This document shows, piece by piece, positions 32,738 to 40,903 of a DNA stretch of 64,000 nt. The stretch comes from Erysipelotrichaceae bacterium OPF54 (GTDB lineage: Bacteria > Bacillota_I > Bacilli_A > Erysipelotrichales > Erysipelotrichaceae), in assembly GCA_022834735.1 (NCBI GenBank), contig BQKD01000001.1, forward strand, positions 2,395,659-2,459,658. The letters are read 5' to 3'. The notes beneath the pieces were generated by a model. That model saw only the letters and a list, made by a program, of their open reading frames with translations, was not told the origin of the DNA and did no database searches. Each line of letters opens with the position of its first letter. The first letter of the stretch is position 1. A program made the position numbers and the translations under genes.

Positions 32738-32774
32738 CAAAAAAAACGACTGCTGATGTCTGATCAGCAGTCGT
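32738..32774 (-). terminator. Terminator of the response regulator gene
   Basis: ACGACTGCTGAT...ATCAGCAGTCGT with T8 on the minus strand; overlaps the last codons' flank. Confidence 0.85.
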
Positions 32775-32775
32775 G

Positions 32776-33441
32776 TTATGCTTCCAGGCAGTACCCGACA
32801 TTCTTTACTGTACGGATCTCATCGTTTTCGAGGTGAAGCTTCTGGCGCAGCTTGCGGATATGCACATCCAGGGTGCGGGATTCCTCATAGTACGGGCCCC
32901 ATACTTTTTCAAGAAGCTCATCGCGCTTCACGACTTCTCCTTTGGATTCGAGAAGCACCTTGAGCAGATTGTATTCCTTATATGACAGTTCGACTGGCTC
33001 GTTGTCTTTTGTCACTTCATGCTTTGTTTCATTGAGCTCGATCGTTCTGCAGCGAAGTATGGTTTCTTTCTTTTTTGTTTTTTCATACCGGCGCCGGATC
33101 GCTTTGACGCGGGAAGCGAGTTCCATGATCCCGAACGGTTTGGCCAGATAATCGTCTGCGCCAAGATCGAGTCCGATCGCCTTGTCGACTTCGCTGTCTT
33201 TTGCGGAAAGAATAAGGACCGGGATATCCTCCCATGCCGGACTGGCTTTCAGCTTTTTCAATACGGACAATCCGTCTTCTTCGGGCAGCATAAGATCGAG
33301 GATAATGAGCTGAGGCGCTTTTTCTTCCATGGCTTTCCAGAATGCGCTTGGACATTCAAAGCCTTTGTTTTCCTCGTCTTTCATCAGAGCGTACATGAGC
33401 ATCGTACGGATCGGTTCGTCATCCTCCAGAATATAAATCAT
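32776..33441 (-). CDS. OmpR/PhoB-family response regulator (no kinase nearby)
   Basis: 221 residues. Receiver domain 1-115 with acidic pair Asp7/Asp8, phospho-acceptor Asp49 (IILDLMLPEEDG), Ser79 and Lys101 (LAKPFG). C-terminal winged-helix 125-221 with VELSYKEYNLLKVLLESKGEVVKR and SRTLDVHIRKLRQKL and the closing VGYCLEA. No histidine kinase gene flanks it and it is the only gene of its transcript, so the partner must be elsewhere. Own promoter TTGCGA/TAAAAT-like upstream and a strong terminator behind. Confidence 0.93.
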   Translation of the reverse strand: MIYILEDDEPIRTMLMYALMKDEENKGFECPSAFWKAMEEKAPQLIILDLMLPEEDGLSVLKKLKASPAWEDIPVLILSAKDSEVDKAIGLDLGADDYLAKPFGIMELASRVKAIRRRYEKTKKKETILRCRTIELNETKHEVTKDNEPVELSYKEYNLLKVLLESKGEVVKRDELLEKVWGPYYEESRTLDVHIRKLRQKLHLENDEIRTVKNVGYCLEA

Positions 33442-33509
33442 GAATACACCTTCCTTTTCTCCGATTTTACCACGAAAACGACGGATTCAGAATATAGGAT
33501 CGCAACATT

Positions 33510-33773
33510 TCAATCTTCCTGTATATAAACACGCGTACTTCGGGGGAACTCTCTGGCAAAAGCATCTTTCAACAGTTTTTTGGCATTTTTTTCATCCAGA
33601 ACAATGTTCTGATCCAGATATCCGGACTCGATGAGCCGGCATTCCTTTTCGTTCCTTTCAAACTGCACATATCTGTCTTTTTTGAAAGTGAGCAGTTTGA
33701 GCCTGTTCAGATTTTTCTGACGAATGCAGTTGGTCCACTTGAGCTGGGCCTGACGCAGCGGAATCAGCTTCAT
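33510..33773 (-). CDS. Unknown 87-residue protein (second gene of a pair)
   Basis: Not recognised. Basic at the N-terminus (KLIPLRQAQLKWTNCIRQKNLNRLKLLTFKKDRYVQF) and acidic later (NIVLDEKNAKKLLKDAF). No membrane segment and no clear helix-turn-helix. It follows the gene at 33775 with one base between stop and start, so the pair is co-translated. It might be the partner of that RelE-like protein; see the finding. Confidence 0.6.
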   Translation of the reverse strand: MKLIPLRQAQLKWTNCIRQKNLNRLKLLTFKKDRYVQFERNEKECRLIESGYLDQNIVLDEKNAKKLLKDAFAREFPRSTRVYIQED

Positions 33774-33774
33774 A

Positions 33775-34083
33775 TCATTCTCCTTTCAAAAATGTCTCGA
33801 GTTCCTGGGTAAAGGATTTTTTGAGCAACGTAGTCGATCCGAACAGCACATGGATCTCATCGTTCCTGCGGGCAAAGGCGATCCGCATAGCGCCTACGGA
33901 CGGGTCGTTGATCCGGCATTCCAGGACCGGCATATCATGCCACTTCTGCCTGGTCGCGTATTTGGTTTTAAAGAAGTCGTTTTCTGCCTGATAGGTCAGT
34001 CCTGCGATAATTTTCTTTTTCAGTGCCGGATTTTTCTGAAGCATCTTGCGGCACCCTCTTGTTTCAAACGTTATATCTAGCAT
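33775..34083 (-). CDS. Small protein resembling RelE/HigB-type toxins
   Basis: 102 residues from ATG 34083 (MLDITFETRGCRKML). The order helix-helix-beta sheet, with KNPALKKKIIAGL, then PVLECRINDPSVGAMRIAFARRNDEIHVLFGSTTLLKKSFTQELE read in parts, recalls the RelE/ParE/Gp49 fold: basic residues on strands and a closing KKS...ELE segment. Similarity is at pattern level only. Ribosome site weak. A small gene follows immediately. Also possible: a phage-derived conserved protein unrelated to toxins. Confidence 0.55.
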   Translation of the reverse strand: MLDITFETRGCRKMLQKNPALKKKIIAGLTYQAENDFFKTKYATRQKWHDMPVLECRINDPSVGAMRIAFARRNDEIHVLFGSTTLLKKSFTQELETFLKGE

Positions 34084-34128
34084 AACCCTATTGTATGTTC
34101 GCACCCTTTTTTAATCAAACAGCATACA

Positions 34129-34152
34129 AAAAAAAAGTCCTTTCGGACTTTA
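34129..34152 (-). terminator. Terminator of the small membrane protein gene
   Basis: AAGTCC-TTTC-GGACTT with T10 on the minus strand; overlaps the stop codon of the gene at 34150. Confidence 0.8.
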
Positions 34153-34332
34153 AGATTCGGTTCGATCAAACTTGATCGGAGCTCCCAGATTCTCCGCAAT
34201 TTTGAACGTCATCCCGATAATGAGAACAATTGACACTGTCGTTGCAAAGGACGCATGATTCAAATGCAGTACGATTGCTGCCATGCCACATACAAAATTC
34301 ACAAACAATAAGATCCAATTGAGATAGTTCAT
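34150..34332 (-). CDS. Small two-helix membrane protein
   Basis: 60 residues (MNYLNWILLFVNFVCGMAA...). Two transmembrane helices (about 4-23 and 30-47) and a short charged tail (PIKFDRTES). ATG at 34330-34332 with AAAGG 7-11 bases upstream; longer starts exist but lack a ribosome site. Function unknown; family not recognised. It stands alone between the toxin-like pair and the phosphoglucomutase gene. Confidence 0.65.
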   Translation of the reverse strand: MNYLNWILLFVNFVCGMAAIVLHLNHASFATTVSIVLIIGMTFKIAENLGAPIKFDRTES

Positions 34333-34456
34333 GGTTTGCCTTTCTTTGTGTTTCCTCTTTGTCATCAACAGCATAACACATTTTGAAAGCACTTTCACCA
34401 TTTTTTTCCAAAAATTTCCTGCAGTAAACAGTTTTGTTTATTTGTATCATTTTTGC

Positions 34457-35941
34457 CTAATCTAAAGGAGATTTGTCAATTCTCTTTTCAGATTTCAGAT
34501 ATTCTTTCAGCCAGTTTTTGATCTGATCGGCTCCGCCTGGCGTATTGCTTTCGATATTGCATGGCAGGATCGGATCATGAAGGCTCATGCGCACAAGCAG
34601 CCATCCGTTGCCATGTTCCTTGTCAAAGTTGATCCGTATTCCTTCGAAATTCGAGTCGGCTGCTGTGGCGAATGGCACATTTTCGATGTCCCTGCTCAGC
34701 CGTTCGATCACACCATTCCCATAGGAAACAAAGTCGTCGCCGTCAATATGCAGGCGGTATTCTCTTTCTTCGAGCGGATGTCTGAGGTCTTTGAGCTTCT
34801 GGGACAGTTTCTCATGGACCGCTTCGGCCGTGATGAGGGCTGCAAGATACGCCCCGTCATCCAGAAAGAAATTGTTTTTGAACGCGGCATGCCCGCTTGT
34901 TTCGATCGCAAGCTGGCAGTCGATTCCTTCTGAATTCAGCCGTTTCGCTTCATTGATGACATTTTTGTAGCCTCGTTTGAAACGATGATGCCTCATTTCA
35001 TGCGATTCAAGGAATGTATGCAGTTCATCGCTCGTCACGGAATCGGTCACGATCGTCGTGTTCGGATGTCCTTTTTTGGCAATAAGAGCGGCCAAGGCGA
35101 TGATGGCATTGCGGGAAACCGGATTCCCATTTTCATCGACAGCTGAAGAACGGTCAACGTCCGTATCGAAAATAAGCCCAAGATCGGCTTTGTTTTTGCG
35201 TACTGCCTCGCAAATGCTGGCCATCGCTTCCTTGTTTTCAGGATTTGGCACATGATTGGGGAACATGCCGTCGGGCTCTAGAAACTGGCTTCCGGAAATA
35301 TCGGCCCCTAACGGACCGAGCACGTCGGTAGCGAAATAGCCTCCGGCACCATTGCCCGCATCCACTACGATATGCATTCCTTTTAACGGATGATCATAAT
35401 CGGACGCATTGACCCGTTCCCTGATCAGATCCTGCAGATGGATGGAATACGGTTTCATGATATCGAATTTCATCATTTTTCCTTCCGGAACATGGGTGAA
35501 ATTCTGCGTATCGGCCAGCTCGATCAGTTCTTTGATCTGAAACGATTCCAGGCCGCCGTCTTTAGTGAAAAATTTCATGCCGTTGCGGTTGAACGGCAGA
35601 TGACTGGCCGTGATCATGATGGCTCCGTCACAGTCTGGCTGCGGGAACATGCAAGCCATGAACATGGCCGGGGTGGTAGCCAGACCGCATTCATAAATAT
35701 AAGCTCCGTCGAACAGCAAGCCGTCCGCGCAGGCGTGGAGCAGTTTCTTTCCGCTCAGCCTCGAATCGCGTCCAAGCGCCACCTTGACATGTTCCTTGTT
35801 CGTTTTTTTCCTAAGCCACGTGCCAAATGCCCGGGACAGATCGTAAACAGCCTGTTCGGTCAGATTGATGTCTTCTCCATCGATTCCTTCGAGCGCAACG
35901 CCCCGGATATCGCTTCCGTTTTGAAGTTTTTTGTATGTCAT
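34457..35941 (-). CDS. Phosphoglucomutase/phosphomannomutase
   Basis: 494 residues, alpha-D-phosphohexomutase superfamily; interconverts hexose 1- and 6-phosphates for cell-envelope and glycogen precursors. Active-site phosphoserine Ser113 in TASHLPFNRNG, Mg-binding loop DTDVDRS at 259-265, sugar-binding ETSGH at 347-351, phosphate-binding SNTPGGADQIK near the C-terminus. Single gene; the next genes on the left are unrelated. The sequence is closer to the PMM/PGM type with an NGSDIRG start than to the long PgcA type; exact sugar preference unknown. Confidence 0.92.
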   Translation of the reverse strand: MTYKKLQNGSDIRGVALEGIDGEDINLTEQAVYDLSRAFGTWLRKKTNKEHVKVALGRDSRLSGKKLLHACADGLLFDGAYIYECGLATTPAMFMACMFPQPDCDGAIMITASHLPFNRNGMKFFTKDGGLESFQIKELIELADTQNFTHVPEGKMMKFDIMKPYSIHLQDLIRERVNASDYDHPLKGMHIVVDAGNGAGGYFATDVLGPLGADISGSQFLEPDGMFPNHVPNPENKEAMASICEAVRKNKADLGLIFDTDVDRSSAVDENGNPVSRNAIIALAALIAKKGHPNTTIVTDSVTSDELHTFLESHEMRHHRFKRGYKNVINEAKRLNSEGIDCQLAIETSGHAAFKNNFFLDDGAYLAALITAEAVHEKLSQKLKDLRHPLEEREYRLHIDGDDFVSYGNGVIERLSRDIENVPFATAADSNFEGIRINFDKEHGNGWLLVRMSLHDPILPCNIESNTPGGADQIKNWLKEYLKSEKRIDKSPLD

Positions 35942-35998
35942 ATTCTTCCTTCTTTCGATTGTTCTTCTTCATTGTAGCAAAACGCGAAAAAAACGGAA

Positions 35999-36008
35999 CC
36001 TCAAGCGA
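35999..36008 (+). repeat. Left 10-bp target duplication of the IS4-type element
   Basis: CCTCAAGCGA at 35999-36008 and 37682-37691. Before insertion this was the loop of a hairpin AACGGAA-loop-TTCCGTT. Confidence 0.92.
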
Positions 36009-36041
36009 CAATGTCATTAAGTTAGGCGATTTTCGCCTCAG

Positions 36042-36079
36042 GAAGACTCTCTTATGAGAATAGAGGGTCTTCTTTTTTT
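36042..36079 (+). terminator. Shielding terminator inside the IS4-type element
   Basis: GAAGAC...GTCTTC with T8, between the left inverted repeat and the transposase. It prevents transcription from the flank reaching the transposase. Confidence 0.75.
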
Positions 36080-36185
36080 CGAGTTTTTTTGTTCAGATGA
36101 TCTTCGAAATTTCGTAAAAAAACACTTGACAAGCTTTTTCGACGCTTAATTTCATAATCCGAAGGAATTGTAGGAGGTATTTTTT

Positions 36186-37493
36186 ATGAAATCTTATAAT
36201 TCCTTATGCACTATCCGCCGTCAGTTCGAATCCGCTGTTCAATCCGTTGTCGATGATATCGCCTGTTATTCGTCAGACCCCATTGCCGATTTTTCCAGAA
36301 ACCGCAAGCTCCCTGCCCACATCCTCATTCCGTTGATCATCCAGATGGGTTCCGCTTCTTTGCCGACCGAGCTTGCCAACTTCTTTGATGATCCTAAATT
36401 CTCTGTCACCGCTTCTGCTTTCTGCCAGCAGCGCAGCAAGCTGGATCCCGAAGCTTTTCTGCACATCCTTCATCTCATGTCTTTTTCCCGTTCTCCTTCT
36501 TTGCTCAAAGGATATCGTGTATTAGCCATGGATGGATCGGATGTCAATATCCCTTTTGACCCCGATGATGAAGAGACCTTATGCCAGACCGGCTCGGCAC
36601 GTCCGTTCTCCCAGCTTCATCTCAACGCCCTCTATGATTGTCTCAACGATCTCTTCCTGGATGTTTCGATCGACTCGTCCCGCAAGACGGGCGAATGTGC
36701 CGCTCTGAAAAGGCTGATCCGTGATCATCGGTATCCGGCCAGATCGATCATCTGTGCCGACCGGGGATTTGAAAACTATGAGCTGTTCGCTTTCTGTATG
36801 GAGAACGGCCAGAAGTTTGTGATCCGCTGCAAGGATATCCGATCGAACGGTATTCTTTCTACTTTTGAGCTGCCGGATAGCGAATTTGATCAGAAGATCA
36901 AACGGATCCTGACAAGAAAACAGACCAATGAAGTGAAAGAACATCCTGAGCTGTACAAATATTTTGCATGGAATATCAATTTCGAATATATGCCAAAAGG
37001 CGGAGCCGAAGAATATCCAATTGAATTCCGGGTCGTCAGGATCGAGGTGAAAAAAGGAGAATACGAGTGCCTGATAACGAACCTGCCGCCAGAGAAGTTC
37101 TCTCTCGATGATCTGAAAGAGCTGTATCATCTGCGGTGGAACGAAGAAGTGGGATTCCGAAAGCTGAAATACACGATCGGGATGCTTGATTTTCATTCGA
37201 AGAAAAGAAAATTCATCCGCCAGGAAATCTATGGTGCACTGATCCTCCATAATCTGGCCGCGCTGATGATCCATGCGGTGCCGATCGAACAGAAGAAAGA
37301 GAGGAAGTACGAATATAAAGCCAATTTCAGCATAGGAACGACAAACATCAAAAAGTTCCTGAAAAGAAAGATCGGAGCCAGGGAGCTGGAAGAAAGGATC
37401 AAAAAAGGTCTGATCCCAATCAGACCAGACCGCTGTTACAAACGGAATATGAGAGCGCAGCGAGTACATGCATTCCAGCATAGACCGGCATAA
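36186..37493 (+). CDS. IS4-family DDE transposase
   Basis: 435 residues. Catalytic Asp116 (VLAMDGSDVNI), Asp192 (ICADRGFENYE) and Glu321 in the exact Y-(2)-R-(3)-E-(6)-K signature (Tyr314, Arg317, Glu321, Lys328). A beta-strand insertion of about 80 residues lies between the second Asp and Glu, as in the family. TTGACA at 36126-36131 gives a promoter upstream; ATG follows TAGGAGG by 9 bases. Intact. Confidence 0.95.
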   Translation: MKSYNSLCTIRRQFESAVQSVVDDIACYSSDPIADFSRNRKLPAHILIPLIIQMGSASLPTELANFFDDPKFSVTASAFCQQRSKLDPEAFLHILHLMSFSRSPSLLKGYRVLAMDGSDVNIPFDPDDEETLCQTGSARPFSQLHLNALYDCLNDLFLDVSIDSSRKTGECAALKRLIRDHRYPARSIICADRGFENYELFAFCMENGQKFVIRCKDIRSNGILSTFELPDSEFDQKIKRILTRKQTNEVKEHPELYKYFAWNINFEYMPKGGAEEYPIEFRVVRIEVKKGEYECLITNLPPEKFSLDDLKELYHLRWNEEVGFRKLKYTIGMLDFHSKKRKFIRQEIYGALILHNLAALMIHAVPIEQKKERKYEYKANFSIGTTNIKKFLKRKIGARELEERIKKGLIPIRPDRCYKRNMRAQRVHAFQHRPA

Positions 37494-37708
37494 CAGCCAC
37501 TTAAAAACAGTGATATTTTACATCACAAATGGGACAAATAGCAATTTTTTTAAGAAGAAAAAATTGTCTTTTCGTCGTGCGCCGGAAAAAAAGAAAGCTC
37601 CGGGTCTCATTTGACCTGAAGCTTAACTTAACAAGGATATCATACGTTAAGTTCGATGATCCATCTAACTTAATGACATTGCCTCAAGCGATTCCGTTAT
37701 GAATGATT

Positions 37709-38197
37709 TTATTTTTTCTTTTTCGTTTTATACTTCTTTTTGGAAGTGGATGCGGTGGCAGAAACCCGCTTCGTGCTCGTTTTATACGCTTTTCTTTCCT
37801 GCTCTTTTTTATTCCCGAACCATTTTTTATCAACATAATTGATCCCGATATACAGGATGATGATATCGAACGAGAAAATAAGCACCCACTGGAGCACTTC
37901 CGTATTGCTGCGCATCATAAAATAGGAAAGGAGCGCAATAATACCGGCAACAAGCATGTCGTACTGAACAAGTCTTGGATCATCGCTGTCTGAAAGCACC
38001 AGCGCGTATTTGCTGAAACGGCGGATCCCTCGTTTGGCGCACCAGCGGCCTTTGAGCATACCGCCAATGATCCAGATCAATACTATATTGATCAGATACA
38101 TGTATGGAAAGATGCCTGCTGCTGCCCATGTCATACCTGCACATACGACAATCCACAGCCACATCATAACGATCTGTCCTTTACGAAGACCTTTCAT
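37709..38197 (-). CDS. Membrane protein with Lys-rich tail, unknown
   Basis: 162 residues. Four predicted transmembrane helices (about 10-28, 32-48, 78-96, 102-120), then a strongly basic C-terminal tail from 128 on with Lys/Arg/Ser/Thr runs and a terminal Lys cluster. The tail could bind nucleic acid or lipids. ATG at 38195-38197 has AGGAGG 9 bases before it. Its 3' flank is where the IS4-type element landed, in what looks like the shared terminator with the phosphoglucomutase gene. Family not recognised. Confidence 0.7.
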   Translation of the reverse strand: MKGLRKGQIVMMWLWIVVCAGMTWAAAGIFPYMYLINIVLIWIIGGMLKGRWCAKRGIRRFSKYALVLSDSDDPRLVQYDMLVAGIIALLSYFMMRSNTEVLQWVLIFSFDIIILYIGINYVDKKWFGNKKEQERKAYKTSTKRVSATASTSKKKYKTKKKK

Positions 38198-38527
38198 AAT
38201 CTCATATTCCCTCCTGTCTTAAAATGTATCATATCAGTTTTATGAAAAAAGAGAAAGATAGAAATACGATTTCCAGAGATATAAATGATACGATTTTATA
38301 ATGACATCCTCTCCTATCAGGAGGTCTACTTGCTCAAGAATGATGAATTTGACATCCTGAAATGCATTCAGGCAACAATGATATGGAAAAAATGTATTTA
38401 TGCGAAAAAGAGGTGCGTGGCATTTACCAGCGGCGGACCGAAACGTAATGAAACTTCACCATTCTCCACAAATCTATTGTCGGTTATTCTTTTTTAATGT
38501 AATATTTAAATATAAAGGAGAATGATC
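38198..38527. other. Divergent intergenic region
   Basis: 330 bases between two divergent membrane-protein genes. Holds a plus-strand promoter (38477-38505). A 70-codon plus-strand frame from 38285 lacks a ribosome site and protein-like composition and is not called. ATGACATCCTCTCCTATCAG at 38300 faintly recalls the tnpB element end and may be a worn trace. Confidence 0.4.
38477..38505 (+). promoter_or_regulatory. Promoter for the small membrane protein gene
   Basis: TTGTCG, 17-base spacer, TAATAT, ending 22 bases before the start codon. Confidence 0.55.
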
Positions 38528-38806
38528 ATGTACAAAGAACAGAGTTTGAAAAACCGCAGCCGCTTTTTCCAGATCGCATATGTCGTATTCGTGCTCGCAT
38601 TCAACGGAGTGCTCTTCTTTATGCGCGATCACGGCTTTGCCTGGGAAGCCACTTTATTCGGGCAGGCCCTTCTCGTTATCCTCTCCACGATCTGGCCGCT
38701 TTATTGGTATGCCACGACAAAGTACAAGGAATCCCTGCTCCTGCTTCTTTTCGGACTGGCAGCCTGGGGTCTGCCATTGCTCTCCACGCTAACCAAAGCA
38801 CACTGA
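38528..38806 (+). CDS. Small membrane protein, unknown
   Basis: 92 residues from the ATG at 38528 (AAGGAG 8-13 bases upstream; a preceding in-frame ATG at 38522 is too close to it). Basic N-terminus (YKEQSLKNRSRFF) followed by three hydrophobic segments (about 14-32, 41-58, 68-88). Probably in the cytoplasmic membrane. Single-gene transcript ended by the bidirectional terminator at 38813-38841. No family recognised. Confidence 0.7.
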   Translation: MYKEQSLKNRSRFFQIAYVVFVLAFNGVLFFMRDHGFAWEATLFGQALLVILSTIWPLYWYATTKYKESLLLLLFGLAAWGLPLLSTLTKAH

Positions 38807-38812
38807 ATCATC

Positions 38813-38841
38813 AAAAAGCCGGAAAGCTCTCCGGCTTTTTT
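38813..38841. terminator. Bidirectional terminator
   Basis: AGCCGGA-AAGCTC-TCCGGCT with A5 before and T6 after; ends the plus-strand small gene and the minus-strand flavoprotein gene. Confidence 0.85.
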
Positions 38842-38857
38842 CGATCCATTTCTGTTC

Positions 38858-39368
38858 TTATGCATTCCGTCCTGTCTCGTACGTTTCCTGCCATTTTTCT
38901 TCAGAACCATTCTGCTCTTTAAATGAGGTGATGATCCCCCGATCTTCCAGATCCAGGTATTCCAGGAATGATTTTCTGTATTCATATATGGCCCCATCAT
39001 AGACATCATCGCTTCCCGAGCTCAGGATCAAAGCCGCCTTTTTCAGGTTTTTCGGTTTATCGAGCGCGTAGATCCGGTTGAGCGCGCACTGAAGCTGGCC
39101 AGTAAAACCGTGATAATAGATCGGCGAAGCAAGCACGATCATCTGCGTCTCTTCCAGCAAAGGATAGATTTCCTGCATACCATCTTTCTGAATACATGTT
39201 CCATTGCCAGTTTTATGACAGTATTCGCATGCCAGACAGCCATTGATCTTTTTCCGGCACACAGAGACCACATTCACCTCGTGACCGCTTTCCTGCGTTC
39301 CCTTGACAAATCCATCCACCATCCATGCCGTTTGCCCGCGGGCTGCCATTCAAAACAAGAATCTTCAT
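38858..39368 (-). pseudogene. Flavodoxin-fold NAD(P)H-dependent oxidoreductase, frameshifted
   Basis: FMN reductase / iron-sulfur-flavoprotein-like family. The true start is ATG 39366-39368 giving MKILVLNGSPR (FMN phosphate loop), but the frame breaks at a GGG run (39335-39337). Removing one G continues QTAWMVDGFVKG, CLACEYCHKTGNGTC (Cys-rich), DGMQEIYPLLEE and the flavin loop ASPIYYHGFTGQLQCALNR. Joined length about 170 residues. Downstream partner of the cyclophilin-like lipoprotein gene, two bases after its stop. Decay, or a one-base sequence error. Confidence 0.82.
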
Positions 39369-39369
39369 T

Positions 39370-39816
39370 TTAATCTCTCTTCTTCAGGCTGATCGTCACA
39401 TCGTCCGCTTCCAGTTTCTGCTGCGAACCATCCGTGATCGTACCCAGTCTTGTATATTCCCACGTATTGCTGCCAAAGAAAACGACAATCTGATTTCCCT
39501 GGTACAAGACGATATCGCCAGGGCTGGTCGTGATCCGCTTGTCGCTGCTGATCAGATCTCTTCCCAGATCGCCAACCTGTTCAAAACCTCCATACAGATG
39601 CATCGAAATGTCGATCGGCCCTTCTTCATCAAGCATATCCATCAGCCCGCTTACTGTTTCATTTTCTTCCCAGCGAACCATGCTTTGCTCGCCATTGATA
39701 CAGAGCTCCATTTCCTTTTTCATCTCTTTACCCTTTTCTGCCATTTCATTTTGTGTGCCGGCACATCCGCAAAGCAGCATCCCTATTGCTCCCAAACATA
39801 TCCAGGACCTTTTCAT
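39370..39816 (-). CDS. Lipoprotein with cyclophilin-like domain
   Basis: 148 residues. Lipoprotein signal MKRSWICLGAIGMLLCGCAG with lipobox LCGC and Cys18. Mature part is a beta-barrel of the cyclophilin-like type found in Firmicutes (MELCINGEQSMVRW, ETVSGLMDMLDEEGPID, GDLGRDLI, TTSPGDIVLYQGNQIVVFFGSNTWEYTRLGTI read in parts). ATG at 39814-39816 behind AAAGGA. These domains often sit beside flavodoxins, as here. Activity as a peptidyl-prolyl isomerase is not evident. Outer face of the membrane. Confidence 0.82.
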   Translation of the reverse strand: MKRSWICLGAIGMLLCGCAGTQNEMAEKGKEMKKEMELCINGEQSMVRWEENETVSGLMDMLDEEGPIDISMHLYGGFEQVGDLGRDLISSDKRITTSPGDIVLYQGNQIVVFFGSNTWEYTRLGTITDGSQQKLEADDVTISLKKRD

Positions 39817-39976
39817 GAAATCTATCCTTTCTTTTTCTGTGCCCATCATATCAGGAAAAAACCTCTATGAATAATATCTATTTTAAATACTTATCTATTC
39901 TTTTTATGCATAAAAAGAAAGAAACAAAGATAGGGAACGGCGCGATTGTGGCACACTGTATCGGAATTTGTATGAT

Positions 39977-40834
39977 TTACTGTCCCTTTTCGGTACCCGG
40001 TGCCGAAAAAAAGATCGCTTCTCGCAGGCTTTGCGTAAAACGCGCCTCTTCCTTGTGATCCTCGAACAGCGACCAGAACAGAAGGTCGATCACATATTTG
40101 GCAGCCACATAATAGTCCATCTCATCCGCCAGATCATGACGCTGGCAAAATGGCGTACAGATCACGAAATCAGCCGGCCAGGCTTCCGGTTTTCGGCCGC
40201 CCGCGATCAGGAGCACAGGAACATGACGCTTCTGAAAATGTTCAAGAACGCTTTGCCATCGCTCCTTCAGCCCGTATTTGCTCATGACCACCACGACATG
40301 ATCGTCCGGGATCATGAGCGACGCATTCATCTGCAGATCAGTATCAGAAAACACCTGTCCGCATTTTCCGGTACCCCAGCATAGATGCATTCCATATTGA
40401 GCCAGTGCCGCATTCGTATCGTCAGCGATCCAGTCGATTGCCGCCGTATAGCAAAGCACTTTCTGCCATCGGTCAAACTATTCCTCATCGATCGCCTCGA
40501 TCGTTTTCTGAATGATCTTCGCCTGATGCTCGGCCCATTGAAAACGATCCAGCTTCGTTTCCGTACTCGTCTGCTGAAAGCCAAGTTCTTTCATCTTCTG
40601 ATCGATCCGGTATTTGAAATCCGGAAAGCTCTGGTATCCGATCTTTTTGATGAACCGCATGACTGCACTTGTCGACGCATAGCACGCATGAGCCAGATCA
40701 CGGACCGTCATTGCCGGCATGGTCTGCAGATGCGTCAGGACATAGGACGGGATTTCCTGTTCCGTGCTGCTCAAACGATACTGCTTTCGAAGCTGTTCAA
40801 TCATCCGATCTATATTGCGTTCTTCCTGTTCCAT
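39977..40834 (-). pseudogene. MurR/RpiR-family regulator with an in-frame amber stop
   Basis: N-terminal 118 residues form the RpiR helix-turn-helix (TMPAMTVRDLAHACYASTSAVMRFIKKIGYQSFPDFK read in parts). A TAG at 40478-40480 follows EAIDEE, and the same frame goes on for 160 codons through the SIS domain (VLCYTAAIDWIADDTNAAL, SLMIPDDHVVVVMSKYG, VPVLLIAGG). Joined length 285, normal for the family. A single base change explains it. The HTH part could still be made as a truncated repressor. No neighbouring sugar operon identifies its target. Confidence 0.85.
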
Positions 40835-40852
40835 AGCAGTTCTCCCCTTCCA

Positions 40853-40889
40853 AAAAAAAGCGGATCCAGTTTTGCTTCCTGTATCCGCA
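40853..40889 (-). terminator. Terminator of the HAD phosphatase gene
   Basis: GCGGAT...ATCCGC with T8 on the minus strand. Confidence 0.75.
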
Positions 40890-40903
40890 ATCGCTTGTTT
40901 CGA

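Larger units (their letters stand above)
36009..37681 (+). mobile_element. IS4-family insertion sequence, 1673 bp
   Basis: Perfect 17-bp terminal inverted repeats CAATGTCATTAAGTTAG (36009-36025) and its complement (37665-37681), flanked by a 10-bp direct duplication. Contains one transposase gene and a terminator hairpin near the left end. Complete and recent by all signs. Confidence 0.95.

Noticed and set aside
38285..38497. 70-codon plus-strand gene
   Set aside because: No ribosome site, poor protein-like composition, overlaps the promoter of the next gene.
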